Source: Pseudonocardia kunmingensis (GTDB lineage: Bacteria; Actinomycetota; Actinomycetes; Mycobacteriales; Pseudonocardiaceae). Taken from it: a DNA stretch of 64,000 bases. Below are positions 44,712 to 53,227 of this stretch, piece after piece. The notes below the pieces were generated by a model. The model was given only the letters and a program-made list of their open reading frames with translations, was not told the DNA's origin and made no database searches. The stretch is taken from positions 248,001 through 312,000 of the forward strand of contig NZ_VFPA01000001.1 of NCBI RefSeq assembly GCF_006716445.1, given 5' to 3'. Positions within the stretch are counted from its first letter, which is position 1. Every line of letters begins with the position of its first letter. The position numbers were made by a program, and so were the translations under genes.

Positions 44712-45310
44712 GCGCCGGGGGCCGAGTGGTAGACGGTCAGCTCGCCGCGCGACACCGACCGGCCCGTCGAGACCTCCCAGGACTGCGTGGCGGCCCAGCG
44801 CTCGAACGCGATCATGCCGGTGCCGTCGGCCGTGGCGTAGTCGGCGTAGTCGACGGTGCCGCTCGGCGGCGTGCCCGTGGTGCCCTCCGCGGTGTAGGTC
44901 GCGCGCCCGCGCTCGATCTGGCGGTGGACCTTGTCGTCGAGGATCACGTCGCCGTCGGGGGTGAGGCCGGTGCCCTCGCGGCGCATCCAGAGCGTCATCT
45001 CGAGCTCGCCCTCGTCGTCCTCGACGGTGAGCCAGCGGCGTCCGGTCGAGCCGTCGAGCAGGTGCTCGCGCCAGGTCATCCCGCCCTCGGACAGCACGAT
45101 CGTGCCGCGCACGACGTGGTCGATCCCGGCGTAGGTGATGATGTCGCCCACACCGATCTTGTGCGGGTCGTAGACGTCCGGCTCGTTCGCGAGGGGGTCG
45201 ACGCGACCCGGGGCGGTCTTCCCCCGCGACTGTTGGCGCATCCGCAGCACCAGGACGACGACGCCGGCCAGCACGACGATCACGAGCAGGGCGAGCAGCA
45301 GTTCGGTCAT
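44708..45310 (-). CDS. DUF4178 membrane-anchored protein
   Basis: This 200-residue protein has one N-terminal membrane helix (LLLALLVIVVLAGVVVLVLR) and a cytoplasmic DUF4178 beta-rich domain: DPHKIGVGDIITYAGIDHVV, GMTWREHLLDGSTGRRWLTV, EDDEGELEMTLW and WEVSTGRSVSRGELTVYHS. It is the first gene of the operon; GAGGAG precedes the ATG at 45310, and TAGGGT at 45348-45353 (minus strand) may be the -10 box. DUF4178 domains recur with PspA/DUF350 systems. Confidence 0.9.
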   Translation of the reverse strand: MTELLLALLVIVVLAGVVVLVLRMRQQSRGKTAPGRVDPLANEPDVYDPHKIGVGDIITYAGIDHVVRGTIVLSEGGMTWREHLLDGSTGRRWLTVEDDEGELEMTLWMRREGTGLTPDGDVILDDKVHRQIERGRATYTAEGTTGTPPSGTVDYADYATADGTGMIAFERWAATQSWEVSTGRSVSRGELTVYHSAPGA

Positions 45311-45534
45311 GACGCGGCTCCTCGGACCGGCGGGACTGATCGGCGAGACCCTAGCGTCCCCTCGCGGCGGCACGCGCAATGCCCGAGACGGCCCCGGAGA
45401 CCGAGCGTGGCTCCGTTCGGAGCAGTCGTGCCGCCTGCTGCCCACCTAGACTGGGCGAAGGGCCGCGTCGGCGGCCGCGGAGTCCCGGGCGGTCGCGGCG
45501 AAGCGCCGATCCAGGCGCTGGCGACCGGAGTGAC

Positions 45535-46731
45535 ATGAACGCGAGACGCACCGTGCTGATCGCTGTGCGCGCCGTCACCGCGCTCGCCTCCGCCGCTGCG
45601 CTCGTCGCCGCGGGGTTCGTCTGGTCGCTGCACCAGCGGGTCGACACCGGCGCCGTCACGAGCGACGCGGCGATCCCCACGCCGCGTCCCACCCCGGTGG
45701 GCGAGGAGTTCACCGCCCTGCTGGTGGGCCTCGACGCCCGCACCGACGCCCACGGTGAGCCGCTGCCACCCGCCGTCCTCGACGCCCTGCACGCCGGGCC
45801 CGACGAGGGGCAGCTGCACACGGACACGATCATCCTGCTGCACGTGCCCGCCGGTCCGGACGCGCAGGCGGTGGCGGTGTCGATCCCGCGCGACTCCTTC
45901 GTGGAGATCGCGGGCGGCCGCGGCACCCACAAGATCAACTCGGCGTACCGGCGCGGGATGCAGGACGCCGAGGACGCCCTGCTCGCCCAGGGCATCGAGG
46001 GCGCCGAGCTCGACCGGCGCGCCCGGGAGGCCGGCAGGCGCACGCTCGTGGCCACCGTGCAGGAGCTCACCGGCGTCGAGGTCGACCACTTCGCCGAGAT
46101 CGGCATGGCCGGGTTCGTCGAGCTCACCGAGGCGCTCGGCGGGGTGCCCGTGTGCCTGAACGCGCCGGTCCGCGACACCTACTCCGGTGTCGACCTGCCG
46201 GCCGGGCAGCAGCTGGTCAGCGGGCCCGGTGCGCTCGCGTTCGTCCGGCAGCGGCACGGTCTCGCCGACGGCGACCTCGACCGCATCGCCCGCCAGCAGG
46301 CCTTCGCCGCAGGCCTCAGCAGGCGGGTGCTGGAGGCGGGCACCCTCTCCGACCCGCTGCGCCTGCAGCGCCTGCTCGACATCGGCACCCGCTACGTCGT
46401 GCTCGACCGGGGCTGGGACCTCGAGCAGGCCCTCACCCAGCTGCGCCGCGTCACCGGCGATGAGTTCACCTTCCACACCATCCCCACCGGGCGCCCGGAC
46501 CTGCACACGCCGGTGGACGGCATCGCCGTCGAGGTCGACCCCGACGCCGTGCGCGCGTTCGTCGGGGAGTTGCTGGAGCCCGCGGCGACGGCCACGAGCG
46601 CACCCACCACCGCGCGGGCCGCGCCCACCAGCACCGCGGACCAGGGCGACTCCGAGCCGGTCACGTTGCTCCCGCCCGCCCCCACGACCTCGCCGCCGAT
46701 CACCGCGGGCGGCGTCCCCTGCGTGGACTGA
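45535..46731 (+). CDS. LytR-CpsA-Psr (LCP) family protein
   Basis: This 398-residue protein has an N-terminal membrane anchor (AVTALASAAALVAAGFVWSL) and an extracytoplasmic LCP domain with EEFTALLVGLDAR, LHTDTIILLHV, VSIPRDSFVEI and THKINSAYRRG. LCP enzymes transfer lipid-linked glycopolymers (teichoic acid or arabinogalactan type) to peptidoglycan. A Ser/Thr/Pro-rich tail of about 50 residues ends the protein. The ATG at 45535 was chosen at the start of the membrane anchor. TAGACT at 45447-45452 may be its -10 box. Confidence 0.92.
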   Translation: MNARRTVLIAVRAVTALASAAALVAAGFVWSLHQRVDTGAVTSDAAIPTPRPTPVGEEFTALLVGLDARTDAHGEPLPPAVLDALHAGPDEGQLHTDTIILLHVPAGPDAQAVAVSIPRDSFVEIAGGRGTHKINSAYRRGMQDAEDALLAQGIEGAELDRRAREAGRRTLVATVQELTGVEVDHFAEIGMAGFVELTEALGGVPVCLNAPVRDTYSGVDLPAGQQLVSGPGALAFVRQRHGLADGDLDRIARQQAFAAGLSRRVLEAGTLSDPLRLQRLLDIGTRYVVLDRGWDLEQALTQLRRVTGDEFTFHTIPTGRPDLHTPVDGIAVEVDPDAVRAFVGELLEPAATATSAPTTARAAPTSTADQGDSEPVTLLPPAPTTSPPITAGGVPCVD

Positions 46732-46757
46732 GCCTCGTCCGGGCAGACTGGTCCGCC

Positions 46758-48830
46758 GTGACCGACAGCTTCCCGCGCAGACAGGCCCGCACCCGCCGCT
46801 TCACCCTCGGCGCCCCCCGCGGCGTCACCGTCTCCCCCGACGGCGAGCGCGTCGTGTTCCTGCGCAGCCGGGGCGGCACCGATCCCGTCACCTGCCTCTG
46901 GACGCTGGACCTCGACACCGGCGAGGAGCGGCTCGTCGCCGACCCGCGCGAGCTGGAGACCGCGGGGGCCGACGAGCTGCCGCCGGAGGAGAAGGCGCGG
47001 CGCGAGCGCAGCCGCGAGCAGGCGGGCGGCGTCGTCGGCTACGCCACCGACCGGCCGGTCACGACGGCCGCGTTCGCCCTGTCCGGCCGGCTCTACGTCG
47101 CCGACTTCGCCGGCGGGCTGAGCCCGCGCCTCGTCGACACCCCCGACGGTGTCATCGACCCGCGGCCGGACCCGCACGGTCGCCACGTCGCGTTCGTCAG
47201 CGGCGGCGCGCTGCACGTCCACGACCTCACCGCCCGCACGACCACGGCCCTCGCCGAACCGGACGGCCCGCACGTCACCTACGGCCTCGCCGACTTCGTC
47301 GCGGCCGAGGAGATGGGGCGGATGCGCGGGTACTGGTGGGCGCCGGACGGCGAGTCGCTGCTTGTCGCACGCGTCGACGACGCGCCGGTGCGGCGGTGGC
47401 ACATCGCCGACCCCGCCCACCCCGAGCGCCCGCCCGCCGTCGTCGCCTACCCCGCCGCCGGCACGCCGAACGCAGGCGTGTCCCTCGAACTGGTCGCGCT
47501 CGACGGCACCGTGGTGCCGGTGCGCTGGGACGCCGCTCGCGACGAGTACCTCGCCGACGTCGTGTGGGACGCCCACGGCCTCCTCGTGGTCGTGCAGCCC
47601 CGCGACCAGCGCGCCCTGCGGGTGCTGCGCGTCGATCCCGCGACCGGTGGCACGACGCTCCTGCACGAGCAGACCGACCCGGTCTGGGTGGACATCGTGC
47701 CCGGCGTGCCCGCGCACACGGAGTCCGGCGCGCTCGTCACCGTCGGCGACGTCGACGGGAGCAGGCGGCTGGTCGTCGACGGCGAGCCGGTGACGCCCGC
47801 GTCGCTGCAGGTGCGCGACGTCGCCGACGTCGACGGTGACGTGGTGCTGTTCCGCGCGAGCGACGACCCGACCGCGATCGGGCTCTGGACATGGGGGCCG
47901 GACGGCGTCACGGCGGTCGCAGGCGGCGCCGGGGTGCACAGCGGGCGCCTCGCCGGCGGCACGCTCGTGGTGACCCGGCAGGACCTGGACACCGACGGCA
48001 GCACCACCACCGTGCACCGCGGCGGGGCCGAGCGCACGATCGCCTCGTTCGCCGACCTGCCCGGCCTGACGCCGCGGGTCGCGCTGCTCACCGCGGGCGA
48101 GCGCGACCTGCGCGTCGCCGTGCTGCTGCCCACCGGGCACGAGCCCGGGACCCCGCTGCCGGTCCTCATGGACCCCTACGGCGGCCCGCACGCCCAGCGG
48201 GTGGTCGCCGCGCGGGCGGCCCACCTGACCAGCCAGTGGTTCGCCGACCAGGGCTTCGCGGTCGTCGTCGTCGACGGGCGGGGCACGCCGGGCCGCGGCC
48301 CCGCGTTCGAGCGGGCCGTGCACGGCGACCTCGCCGGACCCGTGCTGCAGGACCAGGTCGACGCGCTGCACGGCGTCGCGGAGCGATACCCGGACCTCGA
48401 CCTGGGCCGCGTCGGCATCCGCGGCTGGTCCTTCGGCGGCTACCTCGCCGCTCTCGCCGTCCTGCGGCGCCCCGACGTCTTCCACGCGGCCGTCGCCGGC
48501 GCCCCGGTCACCGACTGGGCGCTCTACGACACCCACTACACCGAGCGCTACCTCGGCCGCCCCGACACCGACCCGGACGCCTACGCGCGCTCCTCGCTGC
48601 TCGACGACGCCCCCGCGCTCACCCGCCCGCTGCTGCTGGTGCACGGCCTGGCCGACGACAACGTGGTCGCCGCGCACACCCTGCGCCTGTCCTCGGCGCT
48701 GCTCGCGGCGGGCCGCCCGCACAGCGTGCTGCCGCTGTCGGGCGTCACGCACATGACGCCGCAGGAGGTCGTCGCGGAGAACCTGCTCCTGCTGCAGGTC
48801 CAGTTCCTCCGGCAGGCCCTGGGCGCCTGA
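46758..48830 (+). CDS. S9 family peptidase (dipeptidyl peptidase IV/prolyl oligopeptidase type)
   Basis: This 690-residue serine peptidase has an N-terminal beta-propeller (DPP4-like, about residues 20-430, with FVAAEEMGRMRGYWWAPDGE carrying the Glu pair that recognises the substrate N-terminus in DPP4 enzymes). A C-terminal alpha/beta hydrolase domain has the nucleophile in GIRGWSFGGYLA (Ser558), Asp in VHGLADDN and His in GVTHM. No signal peptide is seen, so it is probably cytoplasmic. The GTG at 46758 gives the expected start. A strong terminator follows. Confidence 0.92.
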   Translation: MTDSFPRRQARTRRFTLGAPRGVTVSPDGERVVFLRSRGGTDPVTCLWTLDLDTGEERLVADPRELETAGADELPPEEKARRERSREQAGGVVGYATDRPVTTAAFALSGRLYVADFAGGLSPRLVDTPDGVIDPRPDPHGRHVAFVSGGALHVHDLTARTTTALAEPDGPHVTYGLADFVAAEEMGRMRGYWWAPDGESLLVARVDDAPVRRWHIADPAHPERPPAVVAYPAAGTPNAGVSLELVALDGTVVPVRWDAARDEYLADVVWDAHGLLVVVQPRDQRALRVLRVDPATGGTTLLHEQTDPVWVDIVPGVPAHTESGALVTVGDVDGSRRLVVDGEPVTPASLQVRDVADVDGDVVLFRASDDPTAIGLWTWGPDGVTAVAGGAGVHSGRLAGGTLVVTRQDLDTDGSTTTVHRGGAERTIASFADLPGLTPRVALLTAGERDLRVAVLLPTGHEPGTPLPVLMDPYGGPHAQRVVAARAAHLTSQWFADQGFAVVVVDGRGTPGRGPAFERAVHGDLAGPVLQDQVDALHGVAERYPDLDLGRVGIRGWSFGGYLAALAVLRRPDVFHAAVAGAPVTDWALYDTHYTERYLGRPDTDPDAYARSSLLDDAPALTRPLLLVHGLADDNVVAAHTLRLSSALLAAGRPHSVLPLSGVTHMTPQEVVAENLLLLQVQFLRQALGA

Positions 48831-48834
48831 GGTC

Positions 48835-48874
48835 GTGAGTGGATACGGGTGCTGGAGCACTCGTATCCACTCAC
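48835..48874. terminator. Long hairpin terminator between convergent genes
   Basis: GTGAGTGGATACG (48835-48847) pairs perfectly with CGTATCCACTCAC (48862-48874). An inner GTGC/GCAC stem and a four-base loop extend the helix to 18 pairs with one G-T pair. It begins four bases after the S9 peptidase stop and ends just before the convergent MFS stop at 48881, so it can stop transcription from both sides. Confidence 0.85.
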
Positions 48875-48880
48875 GGCCGG

Positions 48881-50377
48881 TCAGCCGTGCGCGGCGTGCC
48901 CGTAGGTGTGGGCCTCCTCCTCCGCGCACCGCCGCCGCACCTTGCGCTCGTGGCGCAGGTCGAGCACCGCGATGACCAGCGCGGCCGACACCGACAGCAC
49001 GGCCCCGCCCAGCGCCACGGCGGCCGCGAGCGGGTAGTTCTGGCCGGTGGCCCCGAGGACCAGGTAGAAGGCGCCGGGCAGCGCGGCGGTGCCGATGGCC
49101 GCGCCGATCCTTTGCCCGGTCTGCAGCGCTCCCCCGGCCGAGCCGGCCATGCGCACCGGCACCTCGCGCAGCGTCAGCGTGATGTTCGGGGAGATCACCA
49201 GTCCGCCGCCGACACCGGCGACGAGCAGGGACGGGGCCATCGCCCAGATCAGGGACCCGGGCGGCACCAGCAGCACCACGGCGATCGTCGCGACGAGGCC
49301 GGTGATCACACCGACGAGGCCGATCACCGTCAGCCGCCTGCCGAACCGCTCCACGAGACGGCCACCGACCGCCGCCGACACCGCGGAGCCGAGCGCGAAC
49401 GCGGTGACCGAGAGCCCGGACTGCAACGGCGTGTAGCCCAGCCCGGACTGCAGGAACAGCGCGAAGACCAGCCAGATGCCGGAGAAGCCCAGGAAGTAGA
49501 CGGCGCCCAGCCCGGCCCCGGTGGCGTAGCCGCGCGTGCGGGTGAGCAGCCGCAGGTCGAGCAGCGGTTCACCGCCGCGGCGCAGCGTGCGCCGCTCCCA
49601 CCCGACGAACGCCGCACCCAGCGCCGCGCCGACCGGGAACAGCCACCACAGCCGCGCGACGCCCCCGGACTCGGCCTGCACGAGTGGCAGGAGCACCGCG
49701 AGCACACCGCCGCCGAGCAGGGCCGCGCCCACCACGTCGATGTGCCCGACCCGGTCGTCGCGCGCCACCGACGGGATCAGCCGGGCCGCCAGCACGAGCG
49801 CGACCACGCCGATCGGCAGGTTGATCAGGAAGATCCAGCGCCATCCGTCCGGACCGTCGGCGAGGGCGAGGACCAGCCCACCGGCGATCGGCCCGACCGC
49901 CGTCGAGATCCCCACCGTCGCGCCGAAGAACCCGAACGCCCGCCCGCGCTCGGCGCCGGAGAACAGCTGCTGGATCAGGCCGGAGTTCTGGGGCGCGAGC
50001 GTGCCGGCCGCGAACCCCTGCGCGAGCCGCGCAGCCACCAGCAACCCGACGCTCGGCGCCGCGCCCGCCAGCCCGCTGAAGAGCACGAACGCCGCGAGCG
50101 CGCCGAGGAACATCCGGCGTCGCCCCAGCGCGTCGCCCAGCCGGCCCGCGGGGACGAGCGCCAGGCCGAACGTCAGCGCGTACCCGGAGACGACCCACTG
50201 CACCGCGGCCGGGGACGCGCCGAGGCTCTGCTGCAGCGACGGCAGCGCCACCGACACGATGCTCACGTCGAGCAGGGTCATGAACCCGGCGACCAGCGTC
50301 ACCGAGAGCGCACGCCACCGGTTCGCGTCGGGCGCGTCCGTCCCGGCGACGGACGCGTGCGCATCGGCCCCGACCAC
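48881..50377 (-). CDS. MFS transporter, DHA2 (14-helix) drug-exporter type
   Basis: This 498-residue major-facilitator protein has 14 predicted helices. Motif A-like GRLGDALGRRRMF follows helix 2, and the D-x-x-x-V motif LLDVSIVSVALPSLQQSL is in helix 1, both typical of proton-coupled DHA2 multidrug exporters. The GTG at 50377 is divergent from the FKBP gene at 50445. No regulator is adjacent. The substrate cannot be inferred. Confidence 0.93.
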   Translation of the reverse strand: MVGADAHASVAGTDAPDANRWRALSVTLVAGFMTLLDVSIVSVALPSLQQSLGASPAAVQWVVSGYALTFGLALVPAGRLGDALGRRRMFLGALAAFVLFSGLAGAAPSVGLLVAARLAQGFAAGTLAPQNSGLIQQLFSGAERGRAFGFFGATVGISTAVGPIAGGLVLALADGPDGWRWIFLINLPIGVVALVLAARLIPSVARDDRVGHIDVVGAALLGGGVLAVLLPLVQAESGGVARLWWLFPVGAALGAAFVGWERRTLRRGGEPLLDLRLLTRTRGYATGAGLGAVYFLGFSGIWLVFALFLQSGLGYTPLQSGLSVTAFALGSAVSAAVGGRLVERFGRRLTVIGLVGVITGLVATIAVVLLVPPGSLIWAMAPSLLVAGVGGGLVISPNITLTLREVPVRMAGSAGGALQTGQRIGAAIGTAALPGAFYLVLGATGQNYPLAAAVALGGAVLSVSAALVIAVLDLRHERKVRRRCAEEEAHTYGHAAHG

Positions 50378-50444
50378 GAGGCCTGTCTACCCGCGGGGAA
50401 CCGGTCTGGCACTCTGGGCGACCCCATCCATCTGGAGGAAGCAC

Positions 50445-50819
50445 GTGGCACCGCAGCGACCCGAGGTCGACCCGCACGACGGCCCCGCCCCCGCCGACCT
50501 GCTGGTCGAGGACCTCAGCACCGGTGACGGGGCCGAGGCCACGCCCGGCCACACCGTCGAGGTGCACTACGTGGGCGTCGCCCACTCCACCGGCGAGGAG
50601 TTCGACGCCTCCTGGAACCGCGGCTCGACGTTCCGCTTCCCGCTGGGCGCCGGGCGCGTCATCAGCGGCTGGGACCGCGGCGTCACCGGGATGAAGGTCG
50701 GCGGACGGCGTCGGCTGGTGATCCCGCCGCACCTGGGCTACGGCGACCGCGGCGCGGGCGGCGCGATCAAGCCCGGCGAGACGCTGATCTTCGTGGTCGA
50801 CCTGGTGGGCGTGCACTGA
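50445..50819 (+). CDS. FKBP-type peptidyl-prolyl isomerase
   Basis: This 124-residue single-domain FKBP catalyses cis-trans isomerisation of prolyl peptide bonds. Active-site residues are visible in VEVHYVGVAHSTGEEFDASW, FRFPLGAGRVISGWDRGVTG, MKVGGRRRLVIPPHLGYGDR and ETLIFVVDLVGVH. No signal peptide is present, so it is cytoplasmic. GGAGGA lies upstream of the GTG at 50445. Its stop overlaps the proposed CTG start of the phosphoesterase gene. Confidence 0.96.
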   Translation: MAPQRPEVDPHDGPAPADLLVEDLSTGDGAEATPGHTVEVHYVGVAHSTGEEFDASWNRGSTFRFPLGAGRVISGWDRGVTGMKVGGRRRLVIPPHLGYGDRGAGGAIKPGETLIFVVDLVGVH

Positions 50820-51316
50820 ACCTGCTGCTGATCTCCGACACCCACCTGCCGGTGCGGGCGAAGGACCTGCCCGCACCGGTGTGGGAGGCCGTCGACGCCG
50901 CCGACGTGGTCGTGCACGCCGGCGACTGGGTGTCGGTCGAACTGCTCGACGCGCTCGAGGCCCGCGCGCGCCGGCTCGTCGGCGTGTACGGCAACAACGA
51001 CGGGGGCGCGCTGCGGAACCGGCTGCCGGAGGTGGCGCGCGTCGAGCTGGGGGGTGTCCGGTTCGCCGTGGTGCACGAGACCGGCGCCGCCACCGGCCGG
51101 GAGCGCCGCTGCGCGAAGGCCTACCCGGACGTCGACGTGCTGGTGTTCGGCCACAGCCACATCCCCTGGGACACCACGGCCGACACCGGCCTGCGCCTGC
51201 TCAACCCCGGCTCCCCCACCGACCGCCGCCGGCAGCCCACCTTCACCTGGATGACGGTCGACGTCGCCGACGGTGTGCTCGGCGAGGTGCAGCTGCACCA
51301 CCTCCCACCCCCCTGA
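50816..51316 (+). CDS. YfcE/MJ0936-type metallophosphoesterase, probable CTG start
   Basis: This 166-residue calcineurin-like phosphoesterase reads (M)NLLLISDTHLP, VVHAGDWVS, GVYGNNDGG, FAVVHE and VLVFGHSHIPW, giving the full set of metal ligands (DxH, GDW for GD, GNND, H, GHxH). The first ligand motif SDTH lies upstream of the first ATG/GTG codon (GTG 50852), so that codon cannot be the true start. A CTG at 50816 overlaps the FKBP stop as CTGA and yields the normal family N-terminus. The enzyme hydrolyses phosphodiesters, substrate unknown. Confidence 0.85.
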   Translation: MNLLLISDTHLPVRAKDLPAPVWEAVDAADVVVHAGDWVSVELLDALEARARRLVGVYGNNDGGALRNRLPEVARVELGGVRFAVVHETGAATGRERRCAKAYPDVDVLVFGHSHIPWDTTADTGLRLLNPGSPTDRRRQPTFTWMTVDVADGVLGEVQLHHLPPP

Positions 51317-51320
51317 CAGC

Positions 51321-51356
51321 GCGAGTCTCCCGTCCTGACAGGGCGAGTTGCACGTT
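51321..51356. repeat. Left copy of an inverted repeat flanking the LigD-like gene
   Basis: The copy begins GCGAGTCTCCCGT (51321-51333), continues to GGCGAGTT (51342-51349) and ends near 51356. The right copy at 52380-52415 is its reverse complement with about 30 of 36 bases matching and the same internal spacing. Confidence 0.7.
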
Positions 51357-51398
51357 CGTCACCTGGTCCGGCGGCGGCGGACGTGGTAGGAGGGCACG

Positions 51399-52364
51399 AT
51401 GCCGCCACGGAGCCGTGCCACCACCGTCGAGACCAGGGACGGGGTGGAGCTCACCAACCTCGACCAGCCGCTCTTCGACGGCGCCGAGGCCACCAAGCGC
51501 GACCTCGTGGACTACCTCGACGCCGTCCACGAGCGGATCCTGCCCGAGCTGCGGCGGCGGCCCCTGTCGGTGATCCGGGTCCGGCCGGGCCAGGAGCCGT
51601 TCATGCAGAAGAACGTGCCCAAGTACACGCCGGACTGGGTCGAGACGACGACGGTGTGGGCCGAGGCGTCGCACCGCGAGGTGCGCTACGCGCTGGCGAA
51701 CGATCGCCGCACGCTGCTGTGGTTCGCCAACCAGCGCTCGGTGGAGTACCACCCGACGCTCATGCGCGTCGGGGAGCCGCACCCGACGTCGCTGATCCTC
51801 GACCTGGACCCGCCCGCGGGTGACGACTTCGCGCACGTCGTCCGGGCGGCGTACCTGGTGCGCCAGGCGCTCGACGACAGCGGGCTCGAGGGCGTCGTCA
51901 AGACGAGCGGCGCCAAGGGCCTGCACGTCGTGGTGCCGCTGGACGCCGGCGTCGGCTTCGAGGACGCCGCCGCGGCCACCCGCGCGCTCGCCGCCCGGGC
52001 CGAGCGCGTCGACCCCGAGGTCGCCACGACCGCCTACATCAAGGAGGACCGCGGAGGGAAGGTCTTCGTGGACTCGACGCGCGCGGGCGGCGCGACGGTG
52101 GTCGCGGCCTACAGCCCGCGGGCGCGGCCGGGCGTCCCGGTGTCGTTCCCGGTGGCGTGGGGCGACCTCGACCGCATCACGCCGCGGGACTTCACCGTGC
52201 GCACCGCGGTCGGGCTGCTCGACGGCTCCGACCCGTGGCGCGAGCGGATGCCCGCGCCCCAGGCCGTCCCCGCGGACGTGCTGGAGGAGGGCCACGCGAT
52301 CCCCGTCGCGCGGGTGGCGGCGATGCACGAGGGCAAGCGGCGCGCGCGGGCGCGCCGGCAGTAG
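51399..52364 (+). CDS. ligD: LigD-type DNA polymerase/primase domain protein (NHEJ)
   Basis: This 321-residue protein corresponds to the polymerase (primase-like AEP) domain of bacterial LigD, used to fill ends in Ku-dependent non-homologous end joining. Characteristic pieces are LTNLDQPLFDGAEATKRDLV, PFMQKNVPKYTPDWVETTTV, the metal motif LILDLDPP, KTSGAKGLHVVVPL and VFVDSTRAGGATVVAAYS. Ligase and nuclease domains are absent, so it is a stand-alone polymerase, as often occurs in actinobacteria. No ku gene is nearby. It is flanked by inverted repeats of about 36 bp. Confidence 0.92.
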   Translation: MPPRSRATTVETRDGVELTNLDQPLFDGAEATKRDLVDYLDAVHERILPELRRRPLSVIRVRPGQEPFMQKNVPKYTPDWVETTTVWAEASHREVRYALANDRRTLLWFANQRSVEYHPTLMRVGEPHPTSLILDLDPPAGDDFAHVVRAAYLVRQALDDSGLEGVVKTSGAKGLHVVVPLDAGVGFEDAAAATRALAARAERVDPEVATTAYIKEDRGGKVFVDSTRAGGATVVAAYSPRARPGVPVSFPVAWGDLDRITPRDFTVRTAVGLLDGSDPWRERMPAPQAVPADVLEEGHAIPVARVAAMHEGKRRARARRQ

Positions 52365-52379
52365 CGCCGGCGCGGCCGC

Positions 52380-52415
52380 AACGCGGAACTCGCCGGGTCC
52401 GAACGGGAGACTCGC
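52380..52415. repeat. Right copy of the inverted repeat flanking the LigD-like gene
   Basis: AACTCGCC (52387-52394) and ACGGGAGACTCGC (52403-52415) are the reverse complement of the left copy at 51321-51356, with matching spacing. The copy begins 16 bases after the gene's stop. Confidence 0.7.
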
Positions 52416-52426
52416 GGGCGAGGGGG

Positions 52427-52819
52427 TCAGGAGGTGGGAGGCTCGTCCTTGCCGGACTCCTCGGCCTCGTCGGCCTCCTGCTTCGTGCGGTGCACGGCGC
52501 CGTCGGCGTGCTCGGGCGGGCCGTAGACCGTGTAGAGGACCAGCGGGTTGGGCCCCGTGTTGACGAAGTTGTGCTTCGTCCCCGACGGCACGACCACCAG
52601 GTCACCTGCGGCGACCTTCTTGGTCCTGCCGCTCACGCGCGCCTCGCCGGTGCCGCTGACGAAGGTCAGGATCTGGTCGATGCCGTCGTGCACCTCCTCG
52701 CCGATCTCGCCGTCCGGGGGGATGGTCATGATCACGAGCTGGCTGTGCTCGCCGGTCCAGAGGACCCGGCGGAAGTCGTCGCTCTGCTCCGCGACGGTGG
52801 CGATGGTGAAGTGCTCCAT
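52427..52819 (-). CDS. Cupin-domain protein
   Basis: This 130-residue protein has a conserved single cupin barrel: HSQLVIMTIPPDGEIGEEVH, DGIDQILTFVSGTGEARVSG (motif 1, with His and Glu-like ligands) and GDLVVVPSGTKHNFVNTG (motif 2, PxGxxH). The tail is acidic and Lys-rich. It is divergent from the ABM gene at 52871. Homologues are generic mannose-6-phosphate isomerase-like cupins; the enzymatic role is unknown. Confidence 0.88.
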   Translation of the reverse strand: MEHFTIATVAEQSDDFRRVLWTGEHSQLVIMTIPPDGEIGEEVHDGIDQILTFVSGTGEARVSGRTKKVAAGDLVVVPSGTKHNFVNTGPNPLVLYTVYGPPEHADGAVHRTKQEADEAEESGKDEPPTS

Positions 52820-52870
52820 GCTGCTCCTGTGCCCGGATCATCGTCGTTCCACTCGTGCGAGGATGCCCAC

Positions 52871-53182
52871 ATGGTCCTCGAGATCGCCGAGATCACCGTC
52901 CTGCCCGGCACCTCCGACGAGTTCGCCGCGGCCGTCCGCGAGGGCATCCGGTACGTCGCCGACACCCCCGGGTTCCGCACGGCGAGGCTCACCCGGTGCA
53001 TCGAGACGCCCGGGCGGTTCGTGCTGCTGGTCGAATGGGACAGCGTCGAGGCGCACACCGTGGGCTTCCGGGAGTCGGAGAACTTCGAGCGCTGGCGCGG
53101 CCACATCGGCCCGTTCCTCGACGGGCAGCCCCGCGTCGAGCACTTCGACGACGTCGCGCTGCCGGGTCCAGCCGGGGGCTGA
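52871..53182 (+). CDS. Antibiotic biosynthesis monooxygenase (ABM) domain protein
   Basis: This 103-residue dimeric alpha-beta barrel protein reads MVLEIAEITVLPGTSDEFAA, RYVADTPGFRTARLTRCIET, FVLLVEWDSVEAHTVGFRES and FERWRGHIGPFLDGQPRVEH. The pattern W-x-S/D and the F-R-x-S-x-x-F segment match the ABM family. Such proteins are cofactor-free monooxygenases or stress proteins. The ATG at 52871 is about 50 bases from the divergent cupin gene. Confidence 0.88.
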   Translation: MVLEIAEITVLPGTSDEFAAAVREGIRYVADTPGFRTARLTRCIETPGRFVLLVEWDSVEAHTVGFRESENFERWRGHIGPFLDGQPRVEHFDDVALPGPAGG

Positions 53183-53227
53183 GAGCGTACTGAGGGGCGC
53201 GCCGGGGGTGTCGCCTAACGTCGTCTC

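Noticed and set aside
50852..51316. GTG 50852 as start of the phosphoesterase
   Set aside because: It would remove the first metal-binding motif (SDTH), which the family needs.
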